Source of the DNA: Centropus unirufus
Taxonomy: Eukaryota; Chordata; Aves; Cuculiformes; Centropidae
Length of the DNA: 64,000 bases
Assembly (NCBI GenBank): GCA_013397695.1
Contig: VYZI01000019.1
Coordinates: 3,829,693 to 3,893,692 of the forward strand
Reading direction: 5' to 3'
Shown: in pieces, positions 1 to 12,305 of the stretch
How the letters are laid out: every line of letters begins with the position of its first letter
How positions within the stretch are numbered: position 1 is the first letter of the stretch
Notes under the pieces: generated by a model
What the model saw: the letters and a program-made list of their open reading frames with translations, nothing else
Database searches by the model: none
Told to the model about the DNA's origin: nothing
Program-made: the position numbers and the translations under genes

Positions 1-3000
1 GGTGGCAAATGCAACTTCCTTGAGACACTTAAAAGTGGATGAAGGCTGCTAACAGTACTAGCTTAGCATTCCCTCTGTTCAAATATAACCTAAAAAAGTA
101 CTGTGATTTGTATCGGCAGGACAACAAGTTGACAAACCAAAGTTTTGTAATCTGATCTGTTTTTGAGTGGTTAGAGATAGATGGTATAGGTCACATTCTA
201 ACAACCTTGTGGCTTTGTGAAAGAGCTGGCTTTATATTTTTTAGATTATATTTTGGTCAAATTAAGTATATTCTACATCTTTGGCCTAAATGTTAGAAGT
301 AAACAATGTTGAGTTTTCTTTTAAAATTCTTTGCATAATAACAAACAACTACGTTCTGTAAATTCATACAAATCTATTCTTAAAGACCCCTGCATTATCA
401 CAAAATTGGTCAATAGTTAACCTGGAAGACTTCTGTGGTGCCCTCGTATGCCGGGGCAAGGAATACAAAATAGTCTGATCTATCTACTGTTATAAAGTAA
501 TACTTAAAGCAGGGGGGGCTTTAGCACTGTAGATCAGAAAATCTTAAAGGTATTTCATATGGTTATCTTCAGGGCACAGTTTAAAGCAAGAAGTCAACAT
601 GTTTCAGTAATGATCACAGAACTAAAGAATATGCACTTTCAGTTTAGCAGAATAAGCTCTTAAAAGACAAATTTTGCAGCATATTGGGATATTATCATAT
701 GTTCAGTCTCTGAGCAACTTATTATCTTCTCGGTGGTGTCACACTGCTGACTTTCCTTCAAGGCCTGTATCTCCCATATACATAGAATGATCACATTTGG
801 AGCAATGCAGACTCCTGCAATTCTAAAAAAAAGTCAAGTGAGCTTCCTCTGAACCTCTGAAAGTGTGAGGCAGAGCTTGGCCATATCCCCATTTGTCTGA
901 CATGGTGTGTATTCTTTGCCTTATCAAACTGATTGCAGGATGAAAACATCAGGTAATGAGAGGGAGTGATAGGAATTGATGGATGACATACAGGCCGCCG
1001 TTTATCTGTGTGATCAGATAAGAGGTGCCTCTAGACAGATATTCTGTCTTCAACAATGGAGAAATATTAAGGTTGGGGGAGAATATAAGAAAGTACAGAG
1101 TGTCTGTTTTCCAGTCTTCTCTGGGAGCTGGTTTGGTGACTCCCTAGCTAGGAGCTACAGGCTGAATATCATGATTAGTATCATCCCTGATGAGCCCTAT
1201 GGACTCATCTAATCTCTCAAACCTATTTATACTTTGTTGATCTTTGCAATGTCCAATGGCAACAGTTTTATTACCTATTGTTTGGGTGAGGTGAAAGAGA
1301 AAGGAAGACTGACTCTGTTTGGAAGTAATTATAAATTCAGATAAAACCCAGGGGGAGATTAATAGCAGGTAGAAGGCTTTGTAAGAAGGAACAGAAAGTC
1401 TTTGAGGAAACAATAGGCACATTGAGTGTCCCCTGGGCAGGCAGTATTGTTTGTGTGAGAAAAACTATAGCACATGGGTGTTGTGTAAAAGCCATGGGTA
1501 GGACAAAGGTGAGCCAAGAGGCCTTTCAGCAGTGGTTTGTAGGTTGGCTGTTGGGCAATGGAAGGTGTATTGTCGACTGACAGTGACCAGAGAAAGCAGA
1601 TGATGCCCACAGGCATCATTTCAAGTAACAATTTCAAGGCTTCCAAAGTAAAACCAGTGTACAAATATGAATTAATAAGGGGGCAGACTTTTTTCTGTGC
1701 ATAGTTCTTCTTGAGTTTTACGTGTATGTGGGAAAGGATAAGTATGTTGTGGGTTTTTCAATTTTACAGCTGGATGAGTGAGTGTCGGTAGCAAGCTAAA
1801 AGCTGTCACTCCAGGAATTACCTGAATGATACCCTCTGGGATTATGCAAGTTGCTTCTATGGCAAGGGTAGTAATGGCAGGGGCCTTTGCCTCCTGGGAC
1901 AAGACTCCAACACTTCAGGGCAAATAAAACCTTAAAAAAAAAAAAGTAACAATTGTGGTGCAGGAGAAGACATTCTGTGAGTTTGAGACTGTCGTGTAGA
2001 CATTAAGTGTCGTGAATGCTGTAGGCTGCAGGTCATGTTGTCTGAATTTGTCTGAAATTTCAAGATTCAAGCAAACTTCCAATAATAATAAACTTCCAAT
2101 TTCCAATAATATCTCCATGCAAGTAAATACACCAGAGGCTTTTTATGGAGCAAACAAACAAGGAACCAAAACATGCCCCCCTACAAGAAAAAAAGTAAAA
2201 TGTAAAACCCCCAACAAAAACAACAAACCCTCAACTCCATGCCTCCCAGCTCCTACCGAAACCAAAATACGCTTGAAAGAAGTATGAGCAGAAAAAACCC
2301 CCCAGATTAGCTGGTAATTAAAAAGGCAACCATTTTAAATGAGGTGGATTAATTAGATAAACCACTGGGGGATCTAATTTACTCAGCAATTTCTTTTTAA
2401 TCCAAGTCAAGAAGATTTTATCATGACTTCTATGGAGCTTGTAGGAACCCAGTCAGATTTAATTATACTCTTGTGTAATGACCCACATCTCTGAAGTTTT
2501 CTTCATGTTATAATTTATTTATGAATAGATGTACACTTAAGAGCTAAAGAGTGTATCAAGACTGTTTGGCAGTTTGGTGCATGGATACTGAAACTGCAGA
2601 GAGAGACAGTTCTAAGTCTTACCCCTAACATATGCCTGGTGACCTACGGTAGTGAATTTTCTTAATTTCCACCCATATTTAAAAAGCTATATTTCTGTTC
2701 CTGGTGCTGGGACTGTCCTTTTGCTGGGTATTTAATCCCTTATGGAAGGTGGACAGACAGCAAGTGCCTTCTCCATGTATAGCTGAACATACTGATTGTT
2801 GTCCTGAACACTTTTCTTAGCAGACACTTTAAAATAGGTATCTATCCAAAATTGAAATAGCATAGATAGAAATGGAGTACTAGGGAAGCCTACAGATAGT
2901 TACATTTGTGTGAGATTAAATGTAGCTTTGCAATAACTGGGAGCTCTATAGCATGGCTGTACAGGCAGAGTTTTGAGTGTCCCTATATGTACTTAATGTT

Positions 3001-3402
3001 TTGGACTGCCCCATGTAAACAGTCTAATCTGGTATTGAATCAGCTTTATCTTATTTTATGAAAGTGCATGAAGTCTGAGTATCTCCAGCTCAGTTGCACA
3101 GTTGCAGCATTTTCCAGGGTGATGACAAAGAAGGGTTCAATCAGTTCTTCCCATAAACCCCACAGTAGGGCACATGCCCGCTGTCCCATCCAAATGCCCT
3201 GATATCTGTAGCTCCTGCCAGTCTGGGAGTCCATGTACCTATTTGATGTTTTAACTGATGCACTTAAAGGACTGGAAAGTTAACTTGGACACACTTTAAA
3301 TATTCATCTGTGTAAATGAGAGTGAACTTCTCTTTGAAGAACGTTTGAAAGACTGGAAGTACAGAGTCTTATAACTCACTCAAAAACAAATCTCTTTTGA
3401 AA
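1..3402. other. Noncoding AT-rich DNA, no gene recognised
   Basis: I see no coding signal here. The open frames are short (101 codons or less), lie on both strands and translate to nothing familiar. There is a run of seven G near 513 and an A/C-rich tract at 2154-2250, listed separately. Nothing in the stretch looks like a CpG island, tRNA or known transposon. Intron or intergenic sequence is the default reading. Confidence 0.6.
2154..2250. repeat. A/C-rich low-complexity tract
   Basis: The + strand is almost entirely A and C, with repeated CAAA and CAAC words and short runs of C. It has no regular unit. It may be a decayed simple repeat or the remnant of an A-rich retroposon tail, but no retroposon body is visible next to it. 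Similar tracts occur at 23271-23322 and 57682-57747. Confidence 0.55.
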
Positions 3403-3424
3403 AGAGATCTCATTTTGCTGATAA
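3403..3424 (+). repeat. 22-bp exact direct repeat, copy A
   Basis: These 22 bases, beginning AGAGATCTCATTTTGC, recur exactly at 6520-6541 on the same strand. After the match this copy carries TAGT and then AGTATGT, while the other copy goes straight to AGTATGT, so the similarity continues across a 4-base gap. The left end overlaps a near-perfect palindrome at about 3390-3408 (TCTCTTTT / AAAAGAGA). A 22-base match is not expected by chance in 64 kb, so a shared origin is likely. I do not recognise the repeat family. Confidence 0.7.
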
Positions 3425-6400
3425 TAGTAGTATGTCTTATTTGGTAGAAACTACCAACTAAATGAAATTGGAACAAAACACTAAAAAAGAATATTTTTTC
3501 CATAAGATAATTTATGAAAAACTTTCATGAAAAACTGGACTTTCAAGAACTCTGGAAGTTAGTGCAGAGGTGTAAAGTGAATGTTTGTAACTGAATGTAG
3601 AAATGGAGCTGAAACCTGAGTGATGAGAATTCACACTGGAAAGAAAGGAAAACATACTTGTTTTGATGAATGAGGCACCAGAAAACAAGAAGCCTGGGGC
3701 ACTAAACTATTTGTTAGCTCTATAGCTGAAACCAGGACTAAATAGCCTTTCTGGAGGAGATGTTGAGTATGAAACCTGAGTCCTGCTATGGGTAACGGAA
3801 ATAGCTTGGCCGTTCCTTTCTGAATGAAATGGGAGCTGAAGTACACACCAGATTCACAAATATAAGTGGTGGCCACATGTTCTCTAGCCAGCAGTGCTTG
3901 CTGAGTGGATAAACCCCAGTCTTTACTGTTCTCATAGTTTTTATCTTTATCTGAAGTAGTAAATAGCAATCAATTGTTGATCTAATAAAAATATTTAGCC
4001 AGAATTGGTCAACTTTACGGGTATGGTATGTCTACAGTACCTTCTAGTCTGCTGTGTTACGCTTGTCCAATTTAAACCAGGCTTTCTCCTTTCAGTGGGC
4101 TGGCTCCTCTGTGCTGTTCAGGGATTAATCTTCATGCCCTCTTAGCCTCTGACCAGGTGTTACCGTGCTCCTCCTGATTGAAATCCTGCCTAGGTTGACC
4201 TTAATGCTTCTTCCCCTCTCTGTGGAGCTACCTGCTGTCTCTACATTTGAAGCCCTAACTTTCCTGGTCAATATTTCTGTCTGCAGACTTTTAATTGCAT
4301 TTTTGATCCCTTAACCTTCTCTGCTGGGTCCCGTGGTTCTGTAGCTCGGATCTTTGCTGGTTTGCCCTTTTGCTCTTCTAACTCATCAATTTGTTTCAAT
4401 TTGTTGGCCTCTGGGGATGGTTTCATTGTGTGTCTGCAGCAGAGGACTTTGTCATCCAGACATACTCCTCTCTCCTGCTGGCAATGAAGTGTCTGGGCAA
4501 GAAGGTATAGTCTTGTGCATTTTCCTCCCCTTGATGCCCCCCTGATCTACTTCCTAGCATTTCTCTGGCTAACTGCTTCCAGTCTGCATATTCTGTGCTG
4601 GTATACGTTTTTGTGCATCAGATTAACATTACTATTACTAGGCCTCTTTGTCACACCAAACAGTAGCTGCTGGTATACATCCCAGGTTTACCTTTATGCC
4701 ACAAAGGCCACTGAGATTCCTTCTGCCCTCTATCATCAGAGCTTTTATTGTAGGACTCCTTCGTCTGTAAACATTCTGGGCACTAAGCTGGGTGCTTTAT
4801 CCAGAACTCCTGATTGTTCTCACTCATTTGACTGCAGATATGTCCCATCTGGTGCTGATTTGGAACGCGCCACGTAGATCCTTGAATACTTAGACTAGTG
4901 CTTAGACTGAATCAGTCTTCTGGAGTGTCCATTCATGAGCTGATGTGTTATACACTGGAGTAAGGAACGGTTCTATCTTGTTTGCTTGAATGTTTGTATT
5001 AAGCCAATCCTAAACAGGGGTAAGTTGCCAAAACTGAAACTCGAGGACTAAGCTTCTTAGCAACTCTAACTGGTTTGCTGCTAAAATCAGGAAGTTTCTT
5101 TGCCCATTCTGGTTTTTATTCCAGAGGTGGCATAGTTTAGATGGAAAATCAACTAATAATTAACAAGTTTACCAATCACTGCAGCAGCATTAACTATTTT
5201 CAATTTTAATCCTGCTGCTGCTATGTTTGACACCTTGGGTGGAATTATCATGGAAAGAGGGTTCCTTATTTCACCAGATAGACTACAAACTCTTCTGATT
5301 TTTATTGCAATGCAGGAAATTCTTTCTTTTTTTTGTTCTGGCTGTGGTGCCTTGGCACCACTTCCAATACTGCAGTCAGCCTAAATCCAGGAGCTCTGAA
5401 TAAAGCTTCTTTGGCTTTAAGTCTTCAGAAGACACGCTTTAGCAAAGAGTTTTTTTATGTAGTTGAAATGTAGATTACTTTCTGACAGATTTCTATTTAA
5501 AAAAAATCTTCTGGTTTGGAAGAAGAATACTTGGAACTCCTGCCAATCTCTGGCAGAACTTTGCTTGGAGGGGAAGTGGACTTCTATTTACATCCTGCAA
5601 AACACTGGGGTTTTTGCTTACCCAAATTTAAAGGAACATCTTCAGTCTTATTCCTATATCTAAGGATGACTTTTTGGTCCTCACTGGTCCACTAACAACT
5701 ACTGTGATAGCTGGAAGTATGTTAAAATAGACAAACAGCAACCAGTAAGACTCTGCTTATGCTTGGCTTATTATGGCCCTTCTTTGTTTACTAATTGACA
5801 CTGTTTCTGCAAAACAGTATTTGTGAGAAATACTTCTATGGCCAAATTAAGAGATCGTGTATGCTTAGTGAGCCTGCTTGCCAAAGTCATATAACAGCAG
5901 CCTGATATCAGCTTTTCTAGAGCTTGGCAAAGCAATTAGATCATAGCTGCTATAATATCAACCTAACACGCCCTATAGAGAACCTGAGGTAACCACTTTG
6001 GAGTGGCTTTTACTGTAGTATTTCCTTAGCAGGGCCAACCTAGGACAAAAGTGTGGACCAGCAGGAGAGGAGGACAGGGAAAAGATCAGCCTGACCACCA
6101 AGTCGTATCATACATACTGGGGGAAAGTTGCTGCCCACAGGAGGAGAAAGGATTATATTTTCACAAAGGGTTTTCCTTTACTGCTGCCTTGCACTGATCA
6201 CACATCAAGTAAAGAGCTAGTGAGGAGGCAGTCTCTGTTCTCTGGTTCTGTGCACAGCTGGATGTAGACCAAGCTGCCTCTATTTAAAGTCGTAAGAAAC
6301 GTCAGCACTAATATTTCTGCATAATGAATAGCCTCCTAGAGCGTGAATCATATTTTTCTTCTATCTGCATATTTAAATCTGTACACTAAATGAAATGCAA

Positions 6401-6519
6401 AAGTTACTTTAGTTCAGAATTTGGAATCCTGTTTGTCTGCCTAGGAGGAGATTTTATTCGTGAATTTGTGATTAATGTTACGATTTTACAGAAACAGGTG
6501 TTTTAAATATATATTTTCA
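3425..6519. other. Noncoding DNA between the two direct-repeat copies
   Basis: This is unique-looking AT-rich sequence with no gene. It includes a 13-base tandem duplication (ATGAAAAACT at 3514-3523 and again at 3527-3536). A pyrimidine-rich block at about 4080-4880 is open for 120 codons from 4515 on the + strand. That translation is rich in Leu, Cys and Ser, as expected from random T/C-rich DNA, and matches no family I know. A small hairpin at 5344-5361 is listed separately. Confidence 0.55.
5344..5361. repeat. Short inverted repeat, 8-bp arms
   Basis: GTGGTGCC and GGCACCAC are exact reverse complements separated by TT. The element is small enough to arise by chance in a window this size. 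No promoter or RNA gene is associated with it. Confidence 0.5.
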
Positions 6520-6541
6520 AGAGATCTCATTTTGCTGATAA
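6520..6541 (+). repeat. 22-bp exact direct repeat, copy B
   Basis: This is the second copy of the element at 3403-3424, in the same orientation and about 3.1 kb away. The bases before it (TATATTTTCA) do not match copy A well, so the shared unit is short, about 22 to 30 bp. It may be the surviving core of an old dispersed repeat. Confidence 0.7.
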
Positions 6542-8470
6542 AGTATGTAGGATAAAACCTGCAAAGGGTGTGTGTCAGAACGTTAGCAAGAGCATGTGCC
6601 AGGCTGCTGAACCTGTTTTCTATTGTTTTGATTGATTTAATTTAGTATGAAAATAGTGCAAAGTAGAAGAGAATCAGGTCCATCTCTGGAAACCAAATCC
6701 ATGTTATTCTGTAGTGCAAGGGAATAATTTTCTCTGAGCAGAGAGAATAGTATATAAGTTCTATGAAGTCCTACACTAAGAATCTAAAGTGTTTTTGTTC
6801 ATCTGTCCTAGTTCTGTTTGATAGCTGATTTTGGCTTTATGTACTGGTAATTGAAATTTGATGTTGTTCATATTAAAATATTGTTGAAATGCAAAATGGC
6901 ACACACTGACTGCTTCATTTGCAAACGGCTGCTTTAAAATGGATGATCCTGAATATTAATGAAACAGGCTTTCAAACAGACTGCCATTTTCTTTCCATCC
7001 TCCTGTCCCCTTTTTTGATGTAGGTGCAAAGGGTTTGACAGTATGAAAATTATGAAAATAAGCAAACCCATTTCATCAAGTGCAGCATTAATTATTCATT
7101 AACTATTTGAAAGGCAACAGCTCAGCTCTCCATATGTAGCATCATTCACCATCTATTCTATATAATATTCTTTGTCTTGATTTCAGTAGATGTTTATTAC
7201 TCCTTTTTAGTCTTTTCACTAACTTAAGATAAGTTTCCTTAATTGGATCTTTTTGAACTAATAGGTCCATTATTGCTCTTGTTCCAACTACATGTGCATT
7301 TTGAGCGATGTTTTATCTGCAGTGAATGGTTTTTGGCAAAGTGTCATACAACACAGCTTTACTGCTAAATTAAATTTGCCTTCTTCCTTAAGCTGATCAT
7401 TCGGTTCATCCTGTACATCTTGCTCTGTGGAGCGGATTTGCTTTACTCTGCACTGCTTTCTGTTCTTAGAAATCTGTATTCAGAGTCCTGATGAAGAGAC
7501 TAGAAATTTCATTGCAATGAACTTGTTCATCAAGGCCAAGTTCTGTCATGAAATGAAGTAAATGGAAAATATGGACTAGGTCTTGTTTAAAAGCAAATTA
7601 TAAAGTAGTCCTGAAGGCTGTCCTGTCACTGGGAACAGAATAAAAATGAAAAAAGTCAGCCATAGCAACTGACTTTCAAATCCCAGATGAATTTTTAAAT
7701 AGATCTTCCTAGGCCGAACGTAAATTGCTTTGACTATTAAACCTAGACCAAATATCCCCTGCTAGGGTGTCATTCAGAGAAACTTTGTGAACGGATTGGC
7801 TTTACTTGGGAGAGCTGGAAGAAATAGGTACTTATAAGTGCATATTAGACCTATGGAAGTGAGTTTTTTCCTGATTCTCGTTGAACTCTTAATCACATAA
7901 TTTTGATCTTCTTTCATGCAAATAAAAAGCTTTTCACAAAAGTCTAAGTTGCATATGATCATATGCATTTGAAAACCAGTAGTGGCTGTATAAGTGATGT
8001 TGAAAAATTATTAGTGAATATCTAATCAGTTACACAATGGAGAACATGCACTGTGCTAATCAGAAGGAGAGAGGCCATTATCAGCAGAAGTTGTGTGGCT
8101 TCAAAGAGAACAGCAGATGCCCAAAGACAAGGTCGATAATAAAATTGGAAGCATCCCCGTCTGTGTAATTTATTCAGTTTACTCTGCTCTGTATCCAATT
8201 TGCCATATGCTATGGGATATAAATTTTGTGTATATGTTCTTTTTCCTCTTATACACTGATCATTACACAAACATACTAAAACCTTCATTAGGAGAATGCT
8301 AAGGATCTGCTGAGAGCAAGAATCGGTGAAAACAAGGACATTTCAGAGAGGTTCTTTTGGTTGTAAAATGGGCTGTTGAACTTGAGTTGGGCAGTTTATG
8401 ATGGTAGTACATTGTGTGGCCAGTTATGGGTTAAATCTGCCAATAAACTGCTCTGTCAAGAACTTGATAG
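6542..8470. other. Noncoding DNA with AT-rich motifs
   Basis: No gene is recognised. The part at about 6935-7110 holds several homeodomain-type words (ATATTAATGA, GCATTAATTATTCATTAA) in otherwise mixed sequence, which would fit a conserved noncoding element but proves nothing. An 18-bp palindrome at 7950 is listed separately. Confidence 0.45.
7950..7967. repeat. Perfect 18-bp palindrome
   Basis: The sequence TGCATATGATCATATGCA is its own reverse complement with no spacer. It contains nested CATATG and TGATCA sites. It is AT-rich and has no larger context I can recognise. It could be a cruciform-prone or dyad protein-binding site, or chance. Confidence 0.75.
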
Positions 8471-8521
8471 CAGGAAAAAGAAAAGGAGGCTGGGATCTGA
8501 AACAGCCTTTTTCTTTTCCTG
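8471..8521. repeat. Imperfect inverted repeat, purine/pyrimidine arms
   Basis: The left arm (8471-8492) begins CAGGAAAAAG and ends AGGCTG. The right arm (8503-8521) is CAGCCTTTTTCTTTTCCTG. They pair over about 19 bases with a small bulge and a loop of about 10 bases. One arm is nearly all purine and the other nearly all pyrimidine. The foldback is about 51 nt, short for an animal miRNA precursor, and I recognise no miRNA in it. Confidence 0.6.
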
Positions 8522-11500
8522 GAAGAAGGGAGAGAGAAAGGATGAAATACAGACTTCCCCTGTTCTTGTTTGAGCTTGACTTCTGGTAGGGCTCACTTGT
8601 GTGTGTAGTTATGCACTGGATCTGGCTTTGTGGAGCACTGGCTCTTGCAGGTGGCTGTGGTGAAGACATAGCAGAGCTGATGCACCCAATAAGCTCTAGA
8701 GTCAAGTTTGTGGCCACACTCTTGTCAGAGGGAGTCTGGAATCGTATATAAGTAGCAGGTGATTCTGGCAGTATCCTGCACTTGTTAGACCTGTGCTATG
8801 CTCCAGGAGATGCGCCTTGCTTCAGTGCCAGGGACGTTTCTCTTCTGCAAATAAATGAAATATTTCTAGATTATGTTTGAAATTTTCCAAATGTGAACTG
8901 GCTGGAGACAGCAGAGTCTATTTGTGTTATTTCCTGCCTGTTGTAGCTGTGGTGTGTGGTTGTTTGTTTGTTTTTTTTAGTATTGGAAAATCACATCAGA
9001 AATGCAGGGAGTTGGAACCTAATAATGAAACATGTTTATTTTCAGAGGACAACAGAACACTCAAAGACAACCTGAGGATGCATTCAGAATACATAATTTA
9101 GCAAACATTAAGGAATAAGACTTAAGGAATGAAGAAACAAAGCCTGCAGTTAAATTAAATATCCAATTAAGCTATCTGGCTGCAAAATATCTCTTTGACA
9201 GATAATTAGTTCTGGGCAAGTCAAACATTTCAGCTATGAATTCATATAGGGCAATTAAAGAAACTAATCTATGCTTGACGCGCAGAAGTGGTAAATTAGA
9301 AATCTTCAGAGCAAGTATGGACGTTTCGACTGTGGTCGTGCCACTGCATGAGGAAGGAAGTGGTGATTTTCTAGGGGACACCATAATATCTTTCATCTCT
9401 GTAGAACGTCTCCAGTTGGATAGTGTTCCTGATCAGGTTAATACTGGAGATGTTGAAATTCAAATAAATGTTAATAGCCAGACACGTAAGAGTGCATATG
9501 ATTATAGATAATCTATGGAATAGACTTAAATTGTTTTGCTAAGACTGAATTGTAATCTCTGGTTTTGACTCAAACCTTTGATTTTGCTGCTGTATCCCAG
9601 GAAACTATTTTTCTTGCTGACTTCAGAATCTCCTCTTCCTTTCAGATGCTGAGCTTGGTAACTGGCCTTTGACTGTCAGTACATAGCACTGCTGAAATTA
9701 CCAGCATCTTCCTTCCTGTAGACAGAGCGAGCAGGGGCTTTTCACCAGACTAGGGCAACTTAGATTTTTACCCCATCCCAAGGCAGATGAAGTGTAGCAG
9801 GTCCAGAACCAGTCTACTTCTGCCCAAGCGAAAGAAGGAAGGGAGGAGAATGGTGCTGGGTGGAGACATCCCAGAGATAATTCTGAAGCTCCAGCTGCCT
9901 TTTCTGGAGGAGGGCAGGAGCAATAAATAACTGGAGGAATGAGAAATGGCAATATGGTTTTTTCATCTCAAAGTATTGGTATAAGTTCTGTTCCTCATCC
10001 CTGCAATGCTAGAGACACTAAGAAAAGCTTGGAAAAGGCTGTGAAAAAATGCACTCTTCAGTAGCTAATAGACTCTTTGTTCACTTGTGTTCCTGGAAGC
10101 AAACCTTCTTCTATACTCTGCAAGAACATGTCCTGATCTTAAAAATAGATTTTAGCCTTTGTAGGTAAGGAGAACTGCAGCTGTACTGACAACTTGTTGA
10201 TATGCTAAGTGCTAATATGCGATTTTAGTACAAGGTGGAATTGCTGAATTATACAAAGGCTTTGAAAAGTGGGGTTTATAATAGAAGTGGAAACTGACCA
10301 TTAACTATAGCGGTGCTATTGAGACACCGTTATAATAAATCGTTTTGACTTCATGAAATGGTGACAAAAAGAAAGCACATTTTGTTTTAGAGCATAATTA
10401 TACCATTATTTTACTTTCTGAATTTTGTTTTATTACTCTTTTGCCTAAAAAAAATTTATTATAACCATAAGCACATTAAGCCATAAAGAAGTCTGTCCCA
10501 TGGGCAAGTATTTGCAGTTTTGATGTATTCTTTGTATGTCTAAGACAAGCCGTATATTTTGTGACATGTGCAAGGATCATAAACTCAGCCAGTAATAGAA
10601 AATGCTAATGTATCACCATAATCACAGTTCAAAAGTTTGTACAGGTCTCCATGTTAAACTGTCGCTGAGCAAACATATTCCTGAGTACATGAAGCACAGC
10701 TGTATGACCTGTTCTCTGAGAAAAGGTTAGAAAGGGAACAAACAGCAACTGTATTTTTTTGGGTGTTTTCAATTACCGAATTAGTACTGGTTCTGTGGAG
10801 TTCACTCCACTGTTCCTTTTTGATATTTTTTATTTCAGGATAATGTTGATCTGAAGACCTGAAATTCTTTGGCACTACTCAGGGGAATGAATTTGTTGGT
10901 GCTTATCTGGTTCATTCACCACATGACAGGATGGAGACCATAAGAGGCGATTTCTAGATCAGAAGCACACTCTTGTGTTTAGGTGGAGTTGTTCTGGGGT
11001 TGTAGGCGTTGGGTTTAGGAGGGACTGAACTGCTGAATCTGAGCAGACACCCAACATTCAGTTGGGTGGGCTGTCAGTGGATGAACTCAATGGTGTAAGG
11101 ATATATCTATGTTCTGTTTTGCTGTATCTTCAAAATGGTATGTTAGTTGGGGAAATATTTCCATTCCCGTGTACCTCACAGCAGAACTTCTACTTTCTTT
11201 TTTCCTGAGAAAATCTATAGGCTTTATCACTTATTCAGTCAATGTGAACCTTCATTTGATTTCCTGGGTTTAATTTGTTTTTCTTTATTGGATATATTTT
11301 CATATCTGAAGGTGCCAGCAAGAGTTGGGACCCATTGTGATTAGAGAAGTGCCTTTAGAGAACACAACACTTAAGGCTTGACAGTTCTTTTATTTATTCA
11401 CTTCTGGCTCATTGAAATAATTGGTATGGATCAAGATGATTTTAAAATTATGAAGATAATTTGTTTGGGAGGCATAATTTACTTATGTCCATCCAAGCAA

Positions 11501-12273
11501 GAAATGCCAGATAAGAATAATAAGACTGCTGCAGCGAGATGCTGAAGTTTGTGTTTGCTTTACCATGCAGCAGTTCAAGTGAACTACCACCACAGTTCCA
11601 CCCTCTAAGAAGCATGACTTGTCATCAGATTCTGCTGCTAGACTTGAGTATGGCATGATTTATTGGCTTTTGTGCATAGAAGGGTGTTAACTATTTACTT
11701 CTCCCTAAACCTCTGCCTGGGGAAACAATCAGTGTTAGATGCTTTTTCATGGCAGGCAGGCCAAAGCAACCCAAAGCAGGGGAGTGGGTGAGGTGGCAGA
11801 GAACTTTCTTCAAAGGCAATTTAGTGGGGACCTGGGCAGTGCAGCTGCTACAGGTTATGATGCAAGAAGTAAACATGAAGTTGAAAGTAGTACTAATTAT
11901 TCGCCATTACTTACAAAAGTATGACTGATAAATGATGAGGAAGACAGTTCCGCACAGGCTTACATATGAATGCAGTTTTTTTTAAAAAGAACAGGTCACT
12001 GTACTGTTAATTGCATTGGCTTGAGGAGAGCCAGCAGGCATGTGCCATCAGCGTAGTCTGACCTTTTGTTAAAATATGAGCTATAAGCTTTCCCGGGATG
12101 ATCTTCTCCCACTAGAGATGATTGCTCTAAGAGCATCTTTTAGGCAAGTGATTGCAACGGGACTGCACAAGTTACTATTAAATGAGTTGCCTTTATCTCC
12201 TGCTGATTTACGCATTAGGAACAAAGTGTGTCTGGAGTAGTAGCAGTCAGATTATACTTCTGTCACATCGGGT
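8522..12273. other. Noncoding DNA; one unrecognised 91-codon open frame
   Basis: No gene is recognised. The frame 9236-9511 on the + strand starts at ATG and translates to 91 residues with a mixed, protein-like composition. It also has more CpG than its surroundings, around 9279-9340. Its product resembles no family I know, and the opposite strand is open over part of the same interval, so I do not call it a gene. Confidence 0.45.
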
Positions 12274-12305
12274 AATGGCACCAACAAAACATTGTTGGTA
12301 CCATT
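12274..12305. repeat. Hairpin: 14-bp arms, 4-nt loop
   Basis: The left arm AATGGCACCAACAA (12274-12287) and the right arm TTGTTGGTACCATT (12292-12305) pair with one mismatch around the loop AACA. Read from the minus strand the mismatch becomes a G-U wobble. Three more pairs (GGT with ACC at 12310-12312) can form after a bulge. This is compact, like a factor-independent terminator stem or a dyad binding site, but neither role is shown here. Confidence 0.7.

Noticed and set aside
4515..4877. 120-codon + frame as a membrane protein
   Set aside because: Its hydrophobicity comes from a T/C-rich strand. There is no conserved motif, and splice-like or promoter context is absent.
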